Assembly: GCF_001509485.1 (NCBI RefSeq)
Contig: NZ_LLZI01000135.1
Span: 1-64,000 of the forward strand
Direction of reading: 5' to 3'
Length of the DNA: 64,000 nucleotides
Source of the DNA: Streptomyces sp. NRRL F-4489
GTDB lineage: Bacteria; Actinomycetota; Actinomycetes; Streptomycetales; Streptomycetaceae
Positions 1-8,492 of the stretch are shown in pieces. The notes under the pieces were generated by a model. The model was not told where the DNA came from, made no database searches, and saw only the letters and a program-made list of their open reading frames with translations. The position numbers and the translations under genes are program-made. Numbering within the stretch: the stretch's first letter is position 1; the number at the start of each line of letters is the position of its first letter.

Positions 1-120
1 GCCCCAGGAGTCGCTGAGGCGGTTGACGAGCTGGAGTCCGCGGCCGGACTCGGCGAGTTCGCCGGCCGGGCGGAGGACGGGGGCGCGGGGCGACTCCGGG
101 TGGTGGCCCCTGCGGAGGCT
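1..120 (-). pseudogene. 3' part of an anti-sigma-type HATPase regulator gene, cut by the window edge
   Basis: On the minus strand the first 60 bases encode a stretch with ESGRGLQLVNRLSDSWG, the typical late motif (G-box region) of RsbW-like ATP-binding anti-sigma/regulatory proteins in streptomycetes. The gene would continue leftwards out of the window. The frame stays open up to about position 333, but the residues before the motif are Pro/Gly/Ala-rich. I find no N-box (ELVTNA-like) in any minus frame there, so the 5' part of the gene appears to be missing or replaced. Seen: the motif. Inferred: 5' truncation. It could instead be an intact gene with a frameshift or assembly error. Confidence 0.4.
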
Positions 121-234
121 GCTCCGCGCGGCCGCGGGCGGTGGCCCCTCCGGGACGCCGCTGCGCGCCACCGCGGGTGCCAGACCCCTTGGCCGGCCGG
201 GCACGCCCGCCAACGGGGCGGGCCGGGGCACCCC

Positions 235-269
235 GGCTACCGGAACGGACAGCCTGGCTACCGGAACGG
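235..269. repeat. Direct repeat of a 14-bp unit
   Basis: The 14-mer GGCTACCGGAACGG occurs at 235-248 and again at 256-269, offset by 21 bp. It sits at the 3' end of the minus-strand helical-repeat gene and beside the HATPase remnant. Its role is unknown; it may mark the rearrangement that removed the 5' part of that gene. Confidence 0.6.
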
Positions 270-821
270 CCCCGCCGCCCCCTCCAGGCGGAGTTCCAGG
301 CGCTCGATGGCGGCGGTGAGGCGGCGGCGGTACTCACCGTCCGCGAGCGCGCGGATCGAGGCGCGGGCCCGCCGGAGCTGGGCGCGGGCGTCGGCCGGGC
401 GGTCGAGACCGGCGTAGTCGGCGGCGAGGTCGAGGTGGAGGGCCGGGAAGAACGCCCGCAGCGCGGCGAGCGGCTGACGTGCCCCCGGGCCCGGGCCGCC
501 GGCGGACCGCGCCGCGCCGGCCGGACCGCCCCCCGCCGCGCCGGAGCGCGCGGACCGGTCCGTGACGAAGCACTCCGCCGCCTCCAGGGCCCGCAGGTCC
601 CAGTACAGCTCATCGCGCGGATCGTCCTGGGTGTCGGCCATGTAGTGCGCGAGGGCGCAGCGGTGGAAGGCGTCCCCGCGCGGGCCGATCTCCTGCCACA
701 GCGCGGCGAGGCGGTTGCGGGCCTCCTCGCGGTCGCCCGCGCGGTGCAGCATGATCGCCTGGCCGATCCGGGTCAGCACCCCGTCCTCGTGCTCCGCCTG
801 CCGGCCGCCCTGCTCCGCCAC
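258..821 (-). CDS. Conserved helical-repeat (TPR-like) hypothetical protein
   Basis: 187 residues, GTG start with GGGGAG about 6 nt upstream. The protein is mostly amphipathic helices: residues 10-85 (GQAIMLHRAGDREEARNRL, FHRCALAHYMADTQDDP) look like one or two TPR-type hairpins. A Gly/Ala/Pro-rich linker follows at about 95-115, then a second helical pair with LDLAADYAGLDRPADAR. No signal peptide or catalytic motif is visible. Proteins with this plan are common in streptomycetes and have no assigned biochemical role. The C-terminus abuts the repeat at 235-269. Confidence 0.75.
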   Translation of the reverse strand: MAEQGGRQAEHEDGVLTRIGQAIMLHRAGDREEARNRLAALWQEIGPRGDAFHRCALAHYMADTQDDPRDELYWDLRALEAAECFVTDRSARSGAAGGGPAGAARSAGGPGPGARQPLAALRAFFPALHLDLAADYAGLDRPADARAQLRRARASIRALADGEYRRRLTAAIERLELRLEGAAGPFR

Positions 822-934
822 CGCGCGCTCCCCGTTCTCGCCCCGTCCTCACCGAAGCCACCACTGGCTCCCCCCGACGCTAACCGCCGCCGGGAGCCCG
901 CGCGCGGTGTACGCGGCGCGCCGGGCGCGGCCGG

Positions 935-1615
935 TCAGCCCAGGTCGGGGATGCGCCAGTCGATCGGGGCGTGGCCCTGGGCGGCGATCGCCTCGTTTAT
1001 CTGGGTGAAGGGGCGGGAGCCGAAGAACTTCTTCGCGGACAGCGGGGAGGGGTGCGCGCCCTGGACCACCGCGTGCCGCTCGGTGTCGATCAGCGGCAGC
1101 TTCTTCTTGGCGTAGTTGCCCCACAGGACGAAGACGGCCGGGTCGGGGCGGTCGGCGACCGCGCGGATCACCGCGTCGGTGACCTTCTCCCAGCCCTTGC
1201 CCTTGTGGGAGTTGGCCTCGCCGCCGCGGACGGTGAGCACGGCGTTGAGCAGCAGAACGCCCTGCTTCGCCCACGGCATGAGGTAGCCGTTGTCCGGGAC
1301 GGGGTGGCCGAGCTCCTCTTTCATCTCCTTGTAGATGTTGCGCAGCGACGGCGGGGTCTTGACGCCGGGCTGGACGGAGAAGCACAGGCCGTGGCCCTGG
1401 CCGGGGCCGTGGTACGGGTCCTGGCCGAGGATGAGGACCTTCACCTGCTCGTAGGGCGTGGCCTCCAGCGCCGCGAAGACCTGCTCGCGGGGCGGGTAGA
1501 CGGGACCGGCGGCCCGCTCCTGCTCGACGAAGTCGAGCAGCTCGGTGACATAGGGCTTCGCCAGCTCCTCGCCCAGGACCCCGCGCCAGGACTCGGGCAG
1601 CATGTCGGTGACCAC
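935..1615 (-). CDS. ung: Uracil-DNA glycosylase, family 1
   Basis: Removes uracil from DNA and so starts base-excision repair. The catalytic water-activating motif GQDPYHGPGQGHGLCFSV and the DNA-intercalation/His motif HPSPLSAKKFFG are both present, as is LLLNAVLTV. Length (226 aa) fits the family. Start choice: a GTG at 1615 has a perfect GGAGG 8 nt upstream (1624-1628) and gives an N-terminus VVTDMLPESW. A GTG further upstream (1648) is in frame but has no better site. It appears to be transcribed alone. Confidence 0.95.
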   Translation of the reverse strand: MVTDMLPESWRGVLGEELAKPYVTELLDFVEQERAAGPVYPPREQVFAALEATPYEQVKVLILGQDPYHGPGQGHGLCFSVQPGVKTPPSLRNIYKEMKEELGHPVPDNGYLMPWAKQGVLLLNAVLTVRGGEANSHKGKGWEKVTDAVIRAVADRPDPAVFVLWGNYAKKKLPLIDTERHAVVQGAHPSPLSAKKFFGSRPFTQINEAIAAQGHAPIDWRIPDLG

Positions 1616-1772
1616 GTCAACAACCTCCGTTGTGCGTTGCGTTCTCACTGACAGAACCTACCGGCGACCACTGACAATCCCCGCCACGGGCCATCGGCCG
1701 CCGCCCCGGCCCGCTCCCCCGCCCCCGGCCGCCCGGCCGCGCCCGGCCCTGACCCGTCAGGCCGCCCGGCCC

Positions 1773-2747
1773 TCACGCGGTGTCCAGCCGGGCCCGCTGA
1801 TACGGGTCCAGATCGAGGTCCAGCGCGGCCAGGCACTCGTCCAGCTGCGCCACCGAGCTGACCCCGAGCACCGGCACCACCGGGACCTCGCCGCCCATCA
1901 TCCAGGCCAGCACGACCTGGTTCGCGGTCGCCCCGCACTCCGCGGCGACCTCCGCCAGCACCCGCATCCGGATCACCGACCCGGGATGGTCGTAACGCTC
2001 CGGAAGCGGCCGGTCCGGCCGGGCGTAGCCGCCCGCCATCAGGGGCGAGTGGCCGAGCAGGGTCAGGTCGGGGTGCGCGGCCGCGTAGTCGAGCAGTTCC
2101 TCGTCGGCGTCCCGCTGGAGGCCGGCCGCCGGCTCCGGGCGCGGCCGCAGATAGGTGTGCCGCTGCTGGACGGCGCGGAAGCCGGGCAGGCCCAGGCAGG
2201 CGGCTCGCTGCCGGGCCTCGGCGAGCCGCCAGGTCGCGTGGTTGCTGAGCCCCAGCATCCCCACCCGCCCGTCCCGGACGAAGCCGGCCAGCGTCCCGGC
2301 CGTCTCCGCGAGCGGGACGGTGCGGTCCTCGGCGTGCGCGGAGTAGAGGTCCACCCGGTCCGTGCCCAGGCGGCGCAGACTGCCTTCCAGTGCGGTACGC
2401 AGCGCGGCCGCGCCCAGGCCCTCGGCGTTGCCGGGCCAGTGGGGACCGCGGGCGGGGTCGGGCCGGGCGCCGCCCTTGGTGGCGATCACCGTGCGGTCCG
2501 CGGCGCGGCGGCTGCGCAGCCAGCGCCCGACCACCCGCTCGCTCTCGCCGCCGGTGGCGCCGGGCACCCAGCAGGCGAAGTTGTTCGCGGTGTCGAGGAA
2601 GGTGCCGCCGGCCTCGGCGAAGCGGTCCAGGACGGCGAACGCGGTCCGCTCGTCCACCGTCGTCCCGAACGTCATGGTGCCCAGGCAGACGGCGCTGATC
2701 CGCGGCCCGCCGCCGGGCGTCCGGTCCCCGAGCGTCCGGTAGTGCAT
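1773..2747 (-). CDS. Aldo/keto reductase
   Basis: NADPH-dependent reductase of carbonyl substrates with a TIM barrel fold, about 324 aa. An N-terminal strand LGTMTFG leads to the FLDTANNF region (catalytic Asp) and TKGG (catalytic Lys). AKR families usually have Tyr where this protein has Asn (DTANNF), which is worth noting. SNHATW and the C-terminal cofactor-binding loop VPVLGVSS follow. The ATG at 2747 has AGGGAGAG upstream; in-frame codons further upstream lack a site. Substrate unknown. Confidence 0.88.
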   Translation of the reverse strand: MHYRTLGDRTPGGGPRISAVCLGTMTFGTTVDERTAFAVLDRFAEAGGTFLDTANNFACWVPGATGGESERVVGRWLRSRRAADRTVIATKGGARPDPARGPHWPGNAEGLGAAALRTALEGSLRRLGTDRVDLYSAHAEDRTVPLAETAGTLAGFVRDGRVGMLGLSNHATWRLAEARQRAACLGLPGFRAVQQRHTYLRPRPEPAAGLQRDADEELLDYAAAHPDLTLLGHSPLMAGGYARPDRPLPERYDHPGSVIRMRVLAEVAAECGATANQVVLAWMMGGEVPVVPVLGVSSVAQLDECLAALDLDLDPYQRARLDTA

Positions 2748-2912
2748 GGCTTCTCTCCCTGGCAGGCCCGCGGACGCGGAACGGTGCCGGCCCCCGGACG
2801 GGACCGGCACCGGGACTCTGCCTCTTGGAGCGCACCCGAAGGCAAATCGGGAGGCCGCCGGGGGACAGCTCCCCGGGGCGGGCCGGGCGACCGGGGTGGC
2901 CGCCCGGTGCCC

Positions 2913-3713
2913 TCACACCCCCGCGTTCAAAAACAGCCCGCCGTCCACCACCAGCGTCTGCCCCGTGATCCACCCGGCCGCGTCCGACAGCAGGAAGGCC
3001 GCCGCCCCGCCGATGTCCTCCGGGACGCCCAGCCGCGCCATCGGGTAGGCGGCCGCCGCCTCCTCCTCGCGGTTCTCGTAGAGCGCGGCCGCGAACTTGG
3101 TCTTGATGACCGCGGGCGCGATGGAGTTCACCCGCACCACCGGCGCGAACTCGTGCGCCAGCTGGAGCGTGAGGTTCACCATCGCGGCCTTGCTCATCCC
3201 GTACGCCCCGATGAACGGCGAGGGGGCCACCCCGGCGATCGAGGCGATGTTGACGATCGCGCCGCCGTTCTCCTTCTGCCAGGCGTGCCAGACCCGCTGG
3301 GCGAAGCCCAGGGCCGAGACGACATTGGTCTCGAAGACCTTGCGCGCCACATTGAGGTCGAGGTCGGCTATCGGGCCGAACACCGGATTCGTCCCGGCGT
3401 TGTTGACCAGGTGGTCGACCCGCCCGAAGGTCTCCATCGCCCGCTCGACGGCGAGCGCCTGGTGCGCCTCGTCGTGCGCCTTGCCGGCCACGGTGAGCAC
3501 CCGGTCGGGGCCCAGCTTCGCGGCGGCCTCCTTCAGGGCGTCCTCGTTCCGTCCGGTGATGACGACGCGGTCGCCGCGGGCGATCAGCGCCTCCGCGATG
3601 CCGTAGCCGATGCCGCGGCTGGCGCCGGTGATCAGCGCCACCTTGCCGGAGAGCGGCGGCTGCCCGCCGTCCTGCCCGGCCGCGGCCCGGTCCGTCCCGT
3701 CCTGCTCGGTCAT
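2913..3713 (-). CDS. SDR family oxidoreductase
   Basis: Classical short-chain dehydrogenase, 266 aa: TGASRGIGYG nucleotide-binding motif near residue 30, NNAG at about 107, catalytic Ser in NIASIAG and YGMSK (Tyr/Lys). The C-terminal GQTLVVDGG is usual for the family. It lies 43 bp downstream of the FabG-like gene and is probably cotranscribed with it. Such SDR pairs often act on acyl-CoA or lipid substrates, but the substrate cannot be read from the sequence. Confidence 0.9.
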   Translation of the reverse strand: MTEQDGTDRAAAGQDGGQPPLSGKVALITGASRGIGYGIAEALIARGDRVVITGRNEDALKEAAAKLGPDRVLTVAGKAHDEAHQALAVERAMETFGRVDHLVNNAGTNPVFGPIADLDLNVARKVFETNVVSALGFAQRVWHAWQKENGGAIVNIASIAGVAPSPFIGAYGMSKAAMVNLTLQLAHEFAPVVRVNSIAPAVIKTKFAAALYENREEEAAAAYPMARLGVPEDIGGAAAFLLSDAAGWITGQTLVVDGGLFLNAGV

Positions 3714-3756
3714 GTCCCGTTCTCCTGCTCGTCGGTTCCTGCGGTCGGTACGGCGG

Positions 3757-4518
3757 TCAGCAGAGCGGGCCGCCGGCGACGTACAGGACCTGGCCGGAGA
3801 CGAATCCGGCCGCTTCGCCGGTGAAGAAGGCGATGGCGTTGGCGATGTCCTCGGGGGCGCCGACGCGCTGGACCGGGATCTGGGTGGCGGCCGCGGCCTT
3901 GAAGTCGTCGAAGTCCATGCCGACCCGGGCGGCGGTGGCGGCGGTCATGTCGGTGGCGATGAAGCCGGGCGCGACGGCGTTCGCGGTGATGCCGAACTTT
4001 CCGAGCTCGATGGCGAGGGTCTTGGTGAAGCCCTGGAGGCCGGCCTTGGCGGCGGAGTAGTTGACCTGGCCGCGGTTGCCGAGCGCCGAGCTGGAGGAGA
4101 GGTTGACGATCCGGCCGAACTTCGCGTCCACCATGTGCTTCTGGCAGGCCCGGGACATCAGGAACGCGCCGCGCAGGTGGACGTTCATGACCGTGTCCCA
4201 GTCGCTGTCGCTCATCTTGAACAGCAGGTTGTCGCGGAGCACCCCGGCGTTGTTGACGAGCACGGTCGGCGCGCCCAGCTCGGAGGCGACCCGCTCGACC
4301 GCGGCCGCCACCTGGTCGCTGTCCGAGACGTCGCAGCCGACCGCGACGGCCGTACCGCCGGCCGCGGTGATCTTCTCGACGGTGTCCTTGCAGGCCGTCT
4401 CGTCGAGGTCGAGTACGGCGACGGCGCGGCCCTCGGCGGCCAGGCGGACGGCGGTGGCCGCGCCGATGCCGCGGGCGGCGCCGGTCACGATGGCGACACG
4501 CTGCTCGGTGGTGGACAT
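3757..4518 (-). CDS. FabG-like 3-oxoacyl-ACP/CoA reductase (SDR)
   Basis: 253 aa; TGAARGIGAA cofactor motif at residues 12-21, NNAGVLRDNL, NLSSSSALGN and YSAAKAG (catalytic Tyr/Lys), then GFIATDM and a C-terminal VAGGPLC. This pattern, especially NAGVLRDNLLFKM, is typical of FabG paralogues in actinomycetes that work with acyl-CoA or quinone-like substrates. ATG at 4518 has GAGGAG about 8 nt upstream. It is the first gene of a two-gene operon with the SDR at 2913; its promoter region carries an exact tandem repeat (4580-4601). Confidence 0.9.
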   Translation of the reverse strand: MSTTEQRVAIVTGAARGIGAATAVRLAAEGRAVAVLDLDETACKDTVEKITAAGGTAVAVGCDVSDSDQVAAAVERVASELGAPTVLVNNAGVLRDNLLFKMSDSDWDTVMNVHLRGAFLMSRACQKHMVDAKFGRIVNLSSSSALGNRGQVNYSAAKAGLQGFTKTLAIELGKFGITANAVAPGFIATDMTAATAARVGMDFDDFKAAAATQIPVQRVGAPEDIANAIAFFTGEAAGFVSGQVLYVAGGPLC

Positions 4519-4579
4519 GCGGGTTCTCCTCACCCTCGATTCGTCGAAACCTCGGACCCACGTCAGGCGGCCGCCGCAC

Positions 4580-4601
4580 CAGGTGAGCAACAGGTGAGCA
4601 A
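4580..4601. promoter_or_regulatory. Tandem 11-bp repeat in the promoter region of the FabG/SDR operon
   Basis: CAGGTGAGCAA is repeated exactly at 4580-4590 and 4591-4601, about 60-80 bp before the FabG start, followed at once by CCGCTTAGTAG. On the coding strand this reads CTACTAAGCGG then TTGCTC twice. The half-site CGCTTAGT resembles operators of TetR-family regulators of acyl-CoA metabolism. The rest of 4519-4805 shows no gene. Repeat: seen; operator role: inferred. Confidence 0.5.
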
Positions 4602-4805
4602 CCGCTTAGTAGCCTCAGCAGGGCTGACGCTAGAAGCCCAGCCACCCCCTGTCAACGCCCCACCACGCCACGACACTCCCCGACACGCCGAAGGGGACGG
4701 GCTCACCGAAAACCCGTCCCCTCACTGCCACAGCGCACCGGTTCAGCACCCCGGTCAACGCACCGTCACAGCACACCGGTCACCACACCACTTCCGCGCA
4801 CCGGC

Positions 4806-5201
4806 TCAACGCACCAGCAACTCCAGCAACCGCTCCGCCTCCCCCGTCGGATCGGTGGTCAGCCCGGTGTGCACCGGCCCCGGCTGGACGATGGTGCTGC
4901 GCGGCGCGATCAGCCACCGGAACCGCTGCCCCGGGTCCTCCCCGGCCGCCTGTCCGGCCGTCGCCCCGCCCTCGCAGATACCTTCCACGGCGCGCAGCGC
5001 CGCCCGCACTCCCGCCACGTCCACCGAGGGGTCCAGCGCCAGCAGCCGCGCCTCGTCCAGATACGTCCGGGCCTCGACGAACCGCCGCGCGCGGCAGTAC
5101 ACCACCACCCCCGCGTTGATCATCTCGCCGCGCTCGACCCGCGGTACGACCTTCAGCAGCGCGTACTCGAAGACATCGCGCCCGTTGTGCAGTCCACTCA
5201 C
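4806..5201 (-). CDS. DUF3037 family protein
   Basis: About 131 aa, recognised by FEYALLKVVPRVERGEMINAGVVVYCR near the N-terminus, which is the DUF3037 signature. Function unknown in the family. The GTG start (5201) overlaps the TGA of the upstream HipA-like gene as GTGA, so the two are translationally coupled. A longer in-frame extension upstream overlaps the HipA gene and looks like shadow coding. The coupling suggests joint action with the kinase-like partner. Confidence 0.85.
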   Translation of the reverse strand: MSGLHNGRDVFEYALLKVVPRVERGEMINAGVVVYCRARRFVEARTYLDEARLLALDPSVDVAGVRAALRAVEGICEGGATAGQAAGEDPGQRFRWLIAPRSTIVQPGPVHTGLTTDPTGEAERLLELLVR

Positions 5202-6037
5202 TTCACGGCCCTCCGCGGCAGCTTGGCGGCCAGCCACGCCGGCGCCTGGGAAGGCTTGTCCTTCGTCGGCTCCCCGATGACGATGCGGTCGCTGATGCTG
5301 TGCGCCCGCGCGAGCAGCGTCCGCACATACGCCTGGCGCACCTCGTCCGGCGAGTCGAAACCGGGCTCGTCCGCCAGCCACTCGTCCGGCACCAGGGCCG
5401 CGACCTCCGCCAGCAGCTCCTCGGTGACCCGCGGCACGAACTCCTCCGCCGCACCCGCCACATCCGGCCCGAACGTCGCCAACGCGTGGTCAGACGCGTC
5501 GTACGGCCGCGCCGCACCCTTCTCCGCAGCCGGCCAATTATGATGCCAAATCATCGCCGCGCCATGATCGATCAGCCACAACTCCCCGTGCCACACCAGC
5601 AAATTGGGATTGCGCCACGACCGGTCCACATTGTTGATCAACGCGTCGAACCACACCACCCGGCCCGCCTCCCGGGCCCCCACCTCAAAGGCGAGCGGAT
5701 CGAACCCCAGCGACCCCGGAAGGTAATCCATCCCCAGATTCAGCCCCCCGCTGCCCTTCAGCAGCGCCTGAACCTCCTGATCCGGCTCACTCAACCCGAT
5801 GACCGGATCCAGCTCCATCCGCACCAACTCCGGCACCCGCAGCCCGAGCCGCCGCCCCAACTCCCCGCAGACAACCTCCGCGATCAGCGCCTTCCGCCCC
5901 TGCCCCGCCCCGCTGAACTTCATGATGTACGTCCCGAGATCGTCCCCCTCGACGATCCCCGGCAGCGACCCACCCTCCCGCAACGGCGTGACATAGCGAG
6001 TCGCCACCACCTCCCTCAACGCTTTTCCAGGCTCCAC
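5198..6037 (-). CDS. HipA-family kinase-like protein
   Basis: 279 aa. N-terminal part contains TYIMKFSGAGQGRKALIAEVV, a nucleotide-binding beta-hairpin with conserved Lys. The centre has WFDALINNVDRSWRNPNLL (catalytic Asp and Asn of the HipA/PI3-like fold) and LWLIDHGAAM (metal-binding Asp). This is the short HipA-like family that occurs together with DUF3037, distinct from the HipA toxin of hipBA. No HipB antitoxin gene is visible. GTG start at 6037 with AGGGGA upstream. Substrate unknown. Confidence 0.85.
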   Translation of the reverse strand: MEPGKALREVVATRYVTPLREGGSLPGIVEGDDLGTYIMKFSGAGQGRKALIAEVVCGELGRRLGLRVPELVRMELDPVIGLSEPDQEVQALLKGSGGLNLGMDYLPGSLGFDPLAFEVGAREAGRVVWFDALINNVDRSWRNPNLLVWHGELWLIDHGAAMIWHHNWPAAEKGAARPYDASDHALATFGPDVAGAAEEFVPRVTEELLAEVAALVPDEWLADEPGFDSPDEVRQAYVRTLLARAHSISDRIVIGEPTKDKPSQAPAWLAAKLPRRAVK

Positions 6038-6076
6038 GGATCATTCCCCTTACCTTCGTAGGTCGACCGAAAACGA

Positions 6077-6945
6077 TCACTCCCCGGGAACCGCCTCCGG
6101 CATGAAGTGAGCATAGTAACCGAGAGTGATCACCGGAGAGGAGTGCCCGAGCCACTGCGCGACGGTCACCACGGTTTCCCCCGCCTCCAGCAAGACGGAG
6201 GCATAAGGGTGACGCAGGACGCGAAAGCCGCCCTTCGGAGCCGCCTCCCACTGCCACTGCTTCGCCCCCTTGGCGCGCGACGCAATGATGCCGGCCTTGG
6301 CCAGTGCCGGTTTCACGTGTAGGTGTTCCACGTGTTCGCGGACACCGCGTTTCCGAAGCGGGTGGTGAGCGGCAGGAGCACCTTCCGCCGCCTACCGGAC
6401 TCCGGCTTGCCCCAGGGAAGCTCCACTTCCACGGAAGGGAACTCTTCGATGTGATGCTTCAACTCGTCAGCAACCGACGACGGCATATCAACGGCGCGGA
6501 CCTTCCCGCCCTTCGGCAGCGCGAAGTACAACTTCCCTTTGCTGGACCGCACTTGACGCCGGATGTGAAGCGCACCCCTGGCAAAGTCGATGTCCTCCGG
6601 ACTCAATCCGAAAACCTCGCCCTGGCGGAGACGGACTTCGCGTGCATAGGGTTCCTGGCAAGCCGCTTGTCGTCAACGGCCGCTTCCAGGACGCTGGACA
6701 GTTCGGAAAGGATGCCGCGCCGGTATCCGACCGAGGCGACAGTGTCTTCCAGCTTCGCTATGTATGAACGGAGTTCCGCTGGGGTGATACTTCTCAGCGG
6801 CAACTCGCCGAGATGCGGGACAATGTGGAGCCGCGCTCTCCGCCCACGGTTCTGCTGGGTCTTCGGAGCACCACCCCGTTCCGGCGACCAGTGCATCGCG
6901 ATGAAGTCGGCCAGCGTGATGGATCCGTCGCGCGGGTCAGCTGGA
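6077..6945 (-). pseudogene. Decayed tyrosine site-specific integrase
   Basis: Three minus-strand pieces together resemble one phage/ICE integrase. The core-binding domain (about 6945-6620, GSITLADFIAMHW to NPMHAKSV) joins abruptly to RQGEVFGLSPEDID in another frame near 6612. About 40 residues, including the catalytic-Arg-flanking segment, are missing there. The middle piece (6606-6320) ends at NTWNTYT plus stop. The C-terminal catalytic part (VKPALAKAG, LRHPYASVLLEAGE, WLGHSSP, GYYAHF with the nucleophilic Tyr) continues in a different frame to 6077. So there is one internal deletion and one further frameshift. No tRNA or attachment site is recognisable beside it. Confidence 0.85.
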
Positions 6946-7263
6946 ACGCCCAGCCGTGGCACCCGGGCACCAGCCTGTTCGACCGATGGCAACCGGGGCG
7001 GCATCCGCGCGAGCCCGCCGACCTGGCTCGCGGCCACGACGTTCCGCCGGACGTCGACTTCCCGTACCACGGGTGCCTGGTCCACTACGAGGCACCGGAG
7101 ATCTCCCGCAGCATCCTGACGAACGGAACCTCCCTTGGACGCGGTCATCCGCTCCACTGGGCCCAGCCCGCGGCAGCTCGGCAAGCTGATCACCACGGCG
7201 GGCCTTGCCCAGGGGACTTCCCGCCCTGGCGGACTTGTGGATCGCGCGTTCTAGGATCTCGGG

Positions 7264-8034
7264 ATGAGCGACGAGCTTCTTCACCTCACGGTCCTGGGCT
7301 GCGCGACGCCGTACCCGAGCGCGGACAACCCGTGCTCGGGCTATCTGGTGTCGAGCGGGGACACCCGTATCTGGGTGGACGCGGGCAGCGGGACGCTCGG
7401 GCCGCTCCAGCGTCATGTGCGACTGGATGAGCTCGACGCGATCTGGATCTCGCATCTGCACGCCGACCACAGCGCGGACCTGCTCACCGCCTACTACGGC
7501 GCCCTCTACGCGGACATCCGCCTCGCAGCGCCGATCCCTCTCTACGGACCGCCTGGAATCGCCGGCCGGCTGGCCAGTTTCCTCACCAACACCCCGGCCC
7601 GCAGCCCGATCGAATCCGCCTTCGCGGTCACCGAGTTGCACGACGGGCATCGGGCGGACGTTGGCTCGCTCCAACTGACCAGCCGGGCGGTGTCGCACGG
7701 CATTCCGGCCTTCGCCGTGCGCATCGAGACGGCGGGCAAGTCGCTGGTGTACTCGGGGGACACGGCGCCGTGCCCGAGCCTGACCGAATTGGCCGAGGGA
7801 TGTGATGTGCTGCTGTGTGAAGCCGAGAGCGCCCAGGCACCGGCCGAGGGGGAACAGGTGCACCACACACCCGAGGACACCGGCAATACAGCCAGCACGG
7901 CCGGAGCGGGCCGACTGATCGTCACGCACGTCGGCCGCTTCCTCACACCGCGGCAAGCGGTGGCGCGCGCCTCGGCGCGGTTCGACGGTCCCATCGACTA
8001 CGCCGCTCCCGGTACCACCTTCTCGATCGGGTAA
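7264..8034 (+). CDS. MBL-fold metallo-hydrolase (RNase Z-like)
   Basis: 256 aa. The metal-binding motif HLHADHSADL is near residue 62, followed by a distal His in AVSHGIPAFAVRI, YSGDTAPC (bridging Asp) and a final VTHVG. GCATPYPSADNPCSGYLV at the N-terminus is the usual first strand pair. Small MBL proteins of this type act as phosphodiesterases or lactonases; the substrate is not predictable. It stands alone between the integrase remnant and an empty stretch. Confidence 0.9.
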   Translation: MSDELLHLTVLGCATPYPSADNPCSGYLVSSGDTRIWVDAGSGTLGPLQRHVRLDELDAIWISHLHADHSADLLTAYYGALYADIRLAAPIPLYGPPGIAGRLASFLTNTPARSPIESAFAVTELHDGHRADVGSLQLTSRAVSHGIPAFAVRIETAGKSLVYSGDTAPCPSLTELAEGCDVLLCEAESAQAPAEGEQVHHTPEDTGNTASTAGAGRLIVTHVGRFLTPRQAVARASARFDGPIDYAAPGTTFSIG

Positions 8035-8492
8035 GCCACGCCCGGCGCGGGGCGTTCGACCAGGCAGCCCCGCTCGAAACGGGCGCCAGCGCGGACGAGG
8101 GCGACGAGGCGGGCGCCAGCGTCTATCTGCGTGATGCTCGGCACCGCGCGGCTAGCCCTCGTCGATGCACGCGGGCTACGGCTCCGAGCGCACCCGATGC
8201 GCCCCTTCGGAACGCCGTCAGCGGCGCTTGGCGGATCTGCCCAGGCCGGTTGGCTGCCGAGTAGGCGTGTGACGTCCTGACCGGCCGCGCCCGCGCCGCA
8301 ACTAGGGCTTTGACCGGGAAGGTTCACCGGCTTACCGGGTCACGGCGTTCGTCAGCGAGGGCCATACGGAGTGCCAGGTGATCCGCTGTATCCCGGCCGG
8401 GATGAAATGGGGGCGGTGCGGGAGTTGGGAGTGGCGACAGGGCGGTCAGTGATCGTCGTGTCGCCATCGGACTGCCATCGAAAGGCAACCTC
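8035..8492. other. Gene-free stretch
   Basis: No convincing gene. Open frames here lack motifs and sensible starts. The segment 8300-8340 contains short imperfect repeats of ACCGG. The last 80 bases are the leader of the LLM oxidoreductase gene. Confidence 0.5.

Noticed and set aside
1602..3824. A 740-codon plus-strand frame
   Set aside because: Antisense to the aldo/keto reductase and SDR genes, both with full motif sets and ribosome sites.
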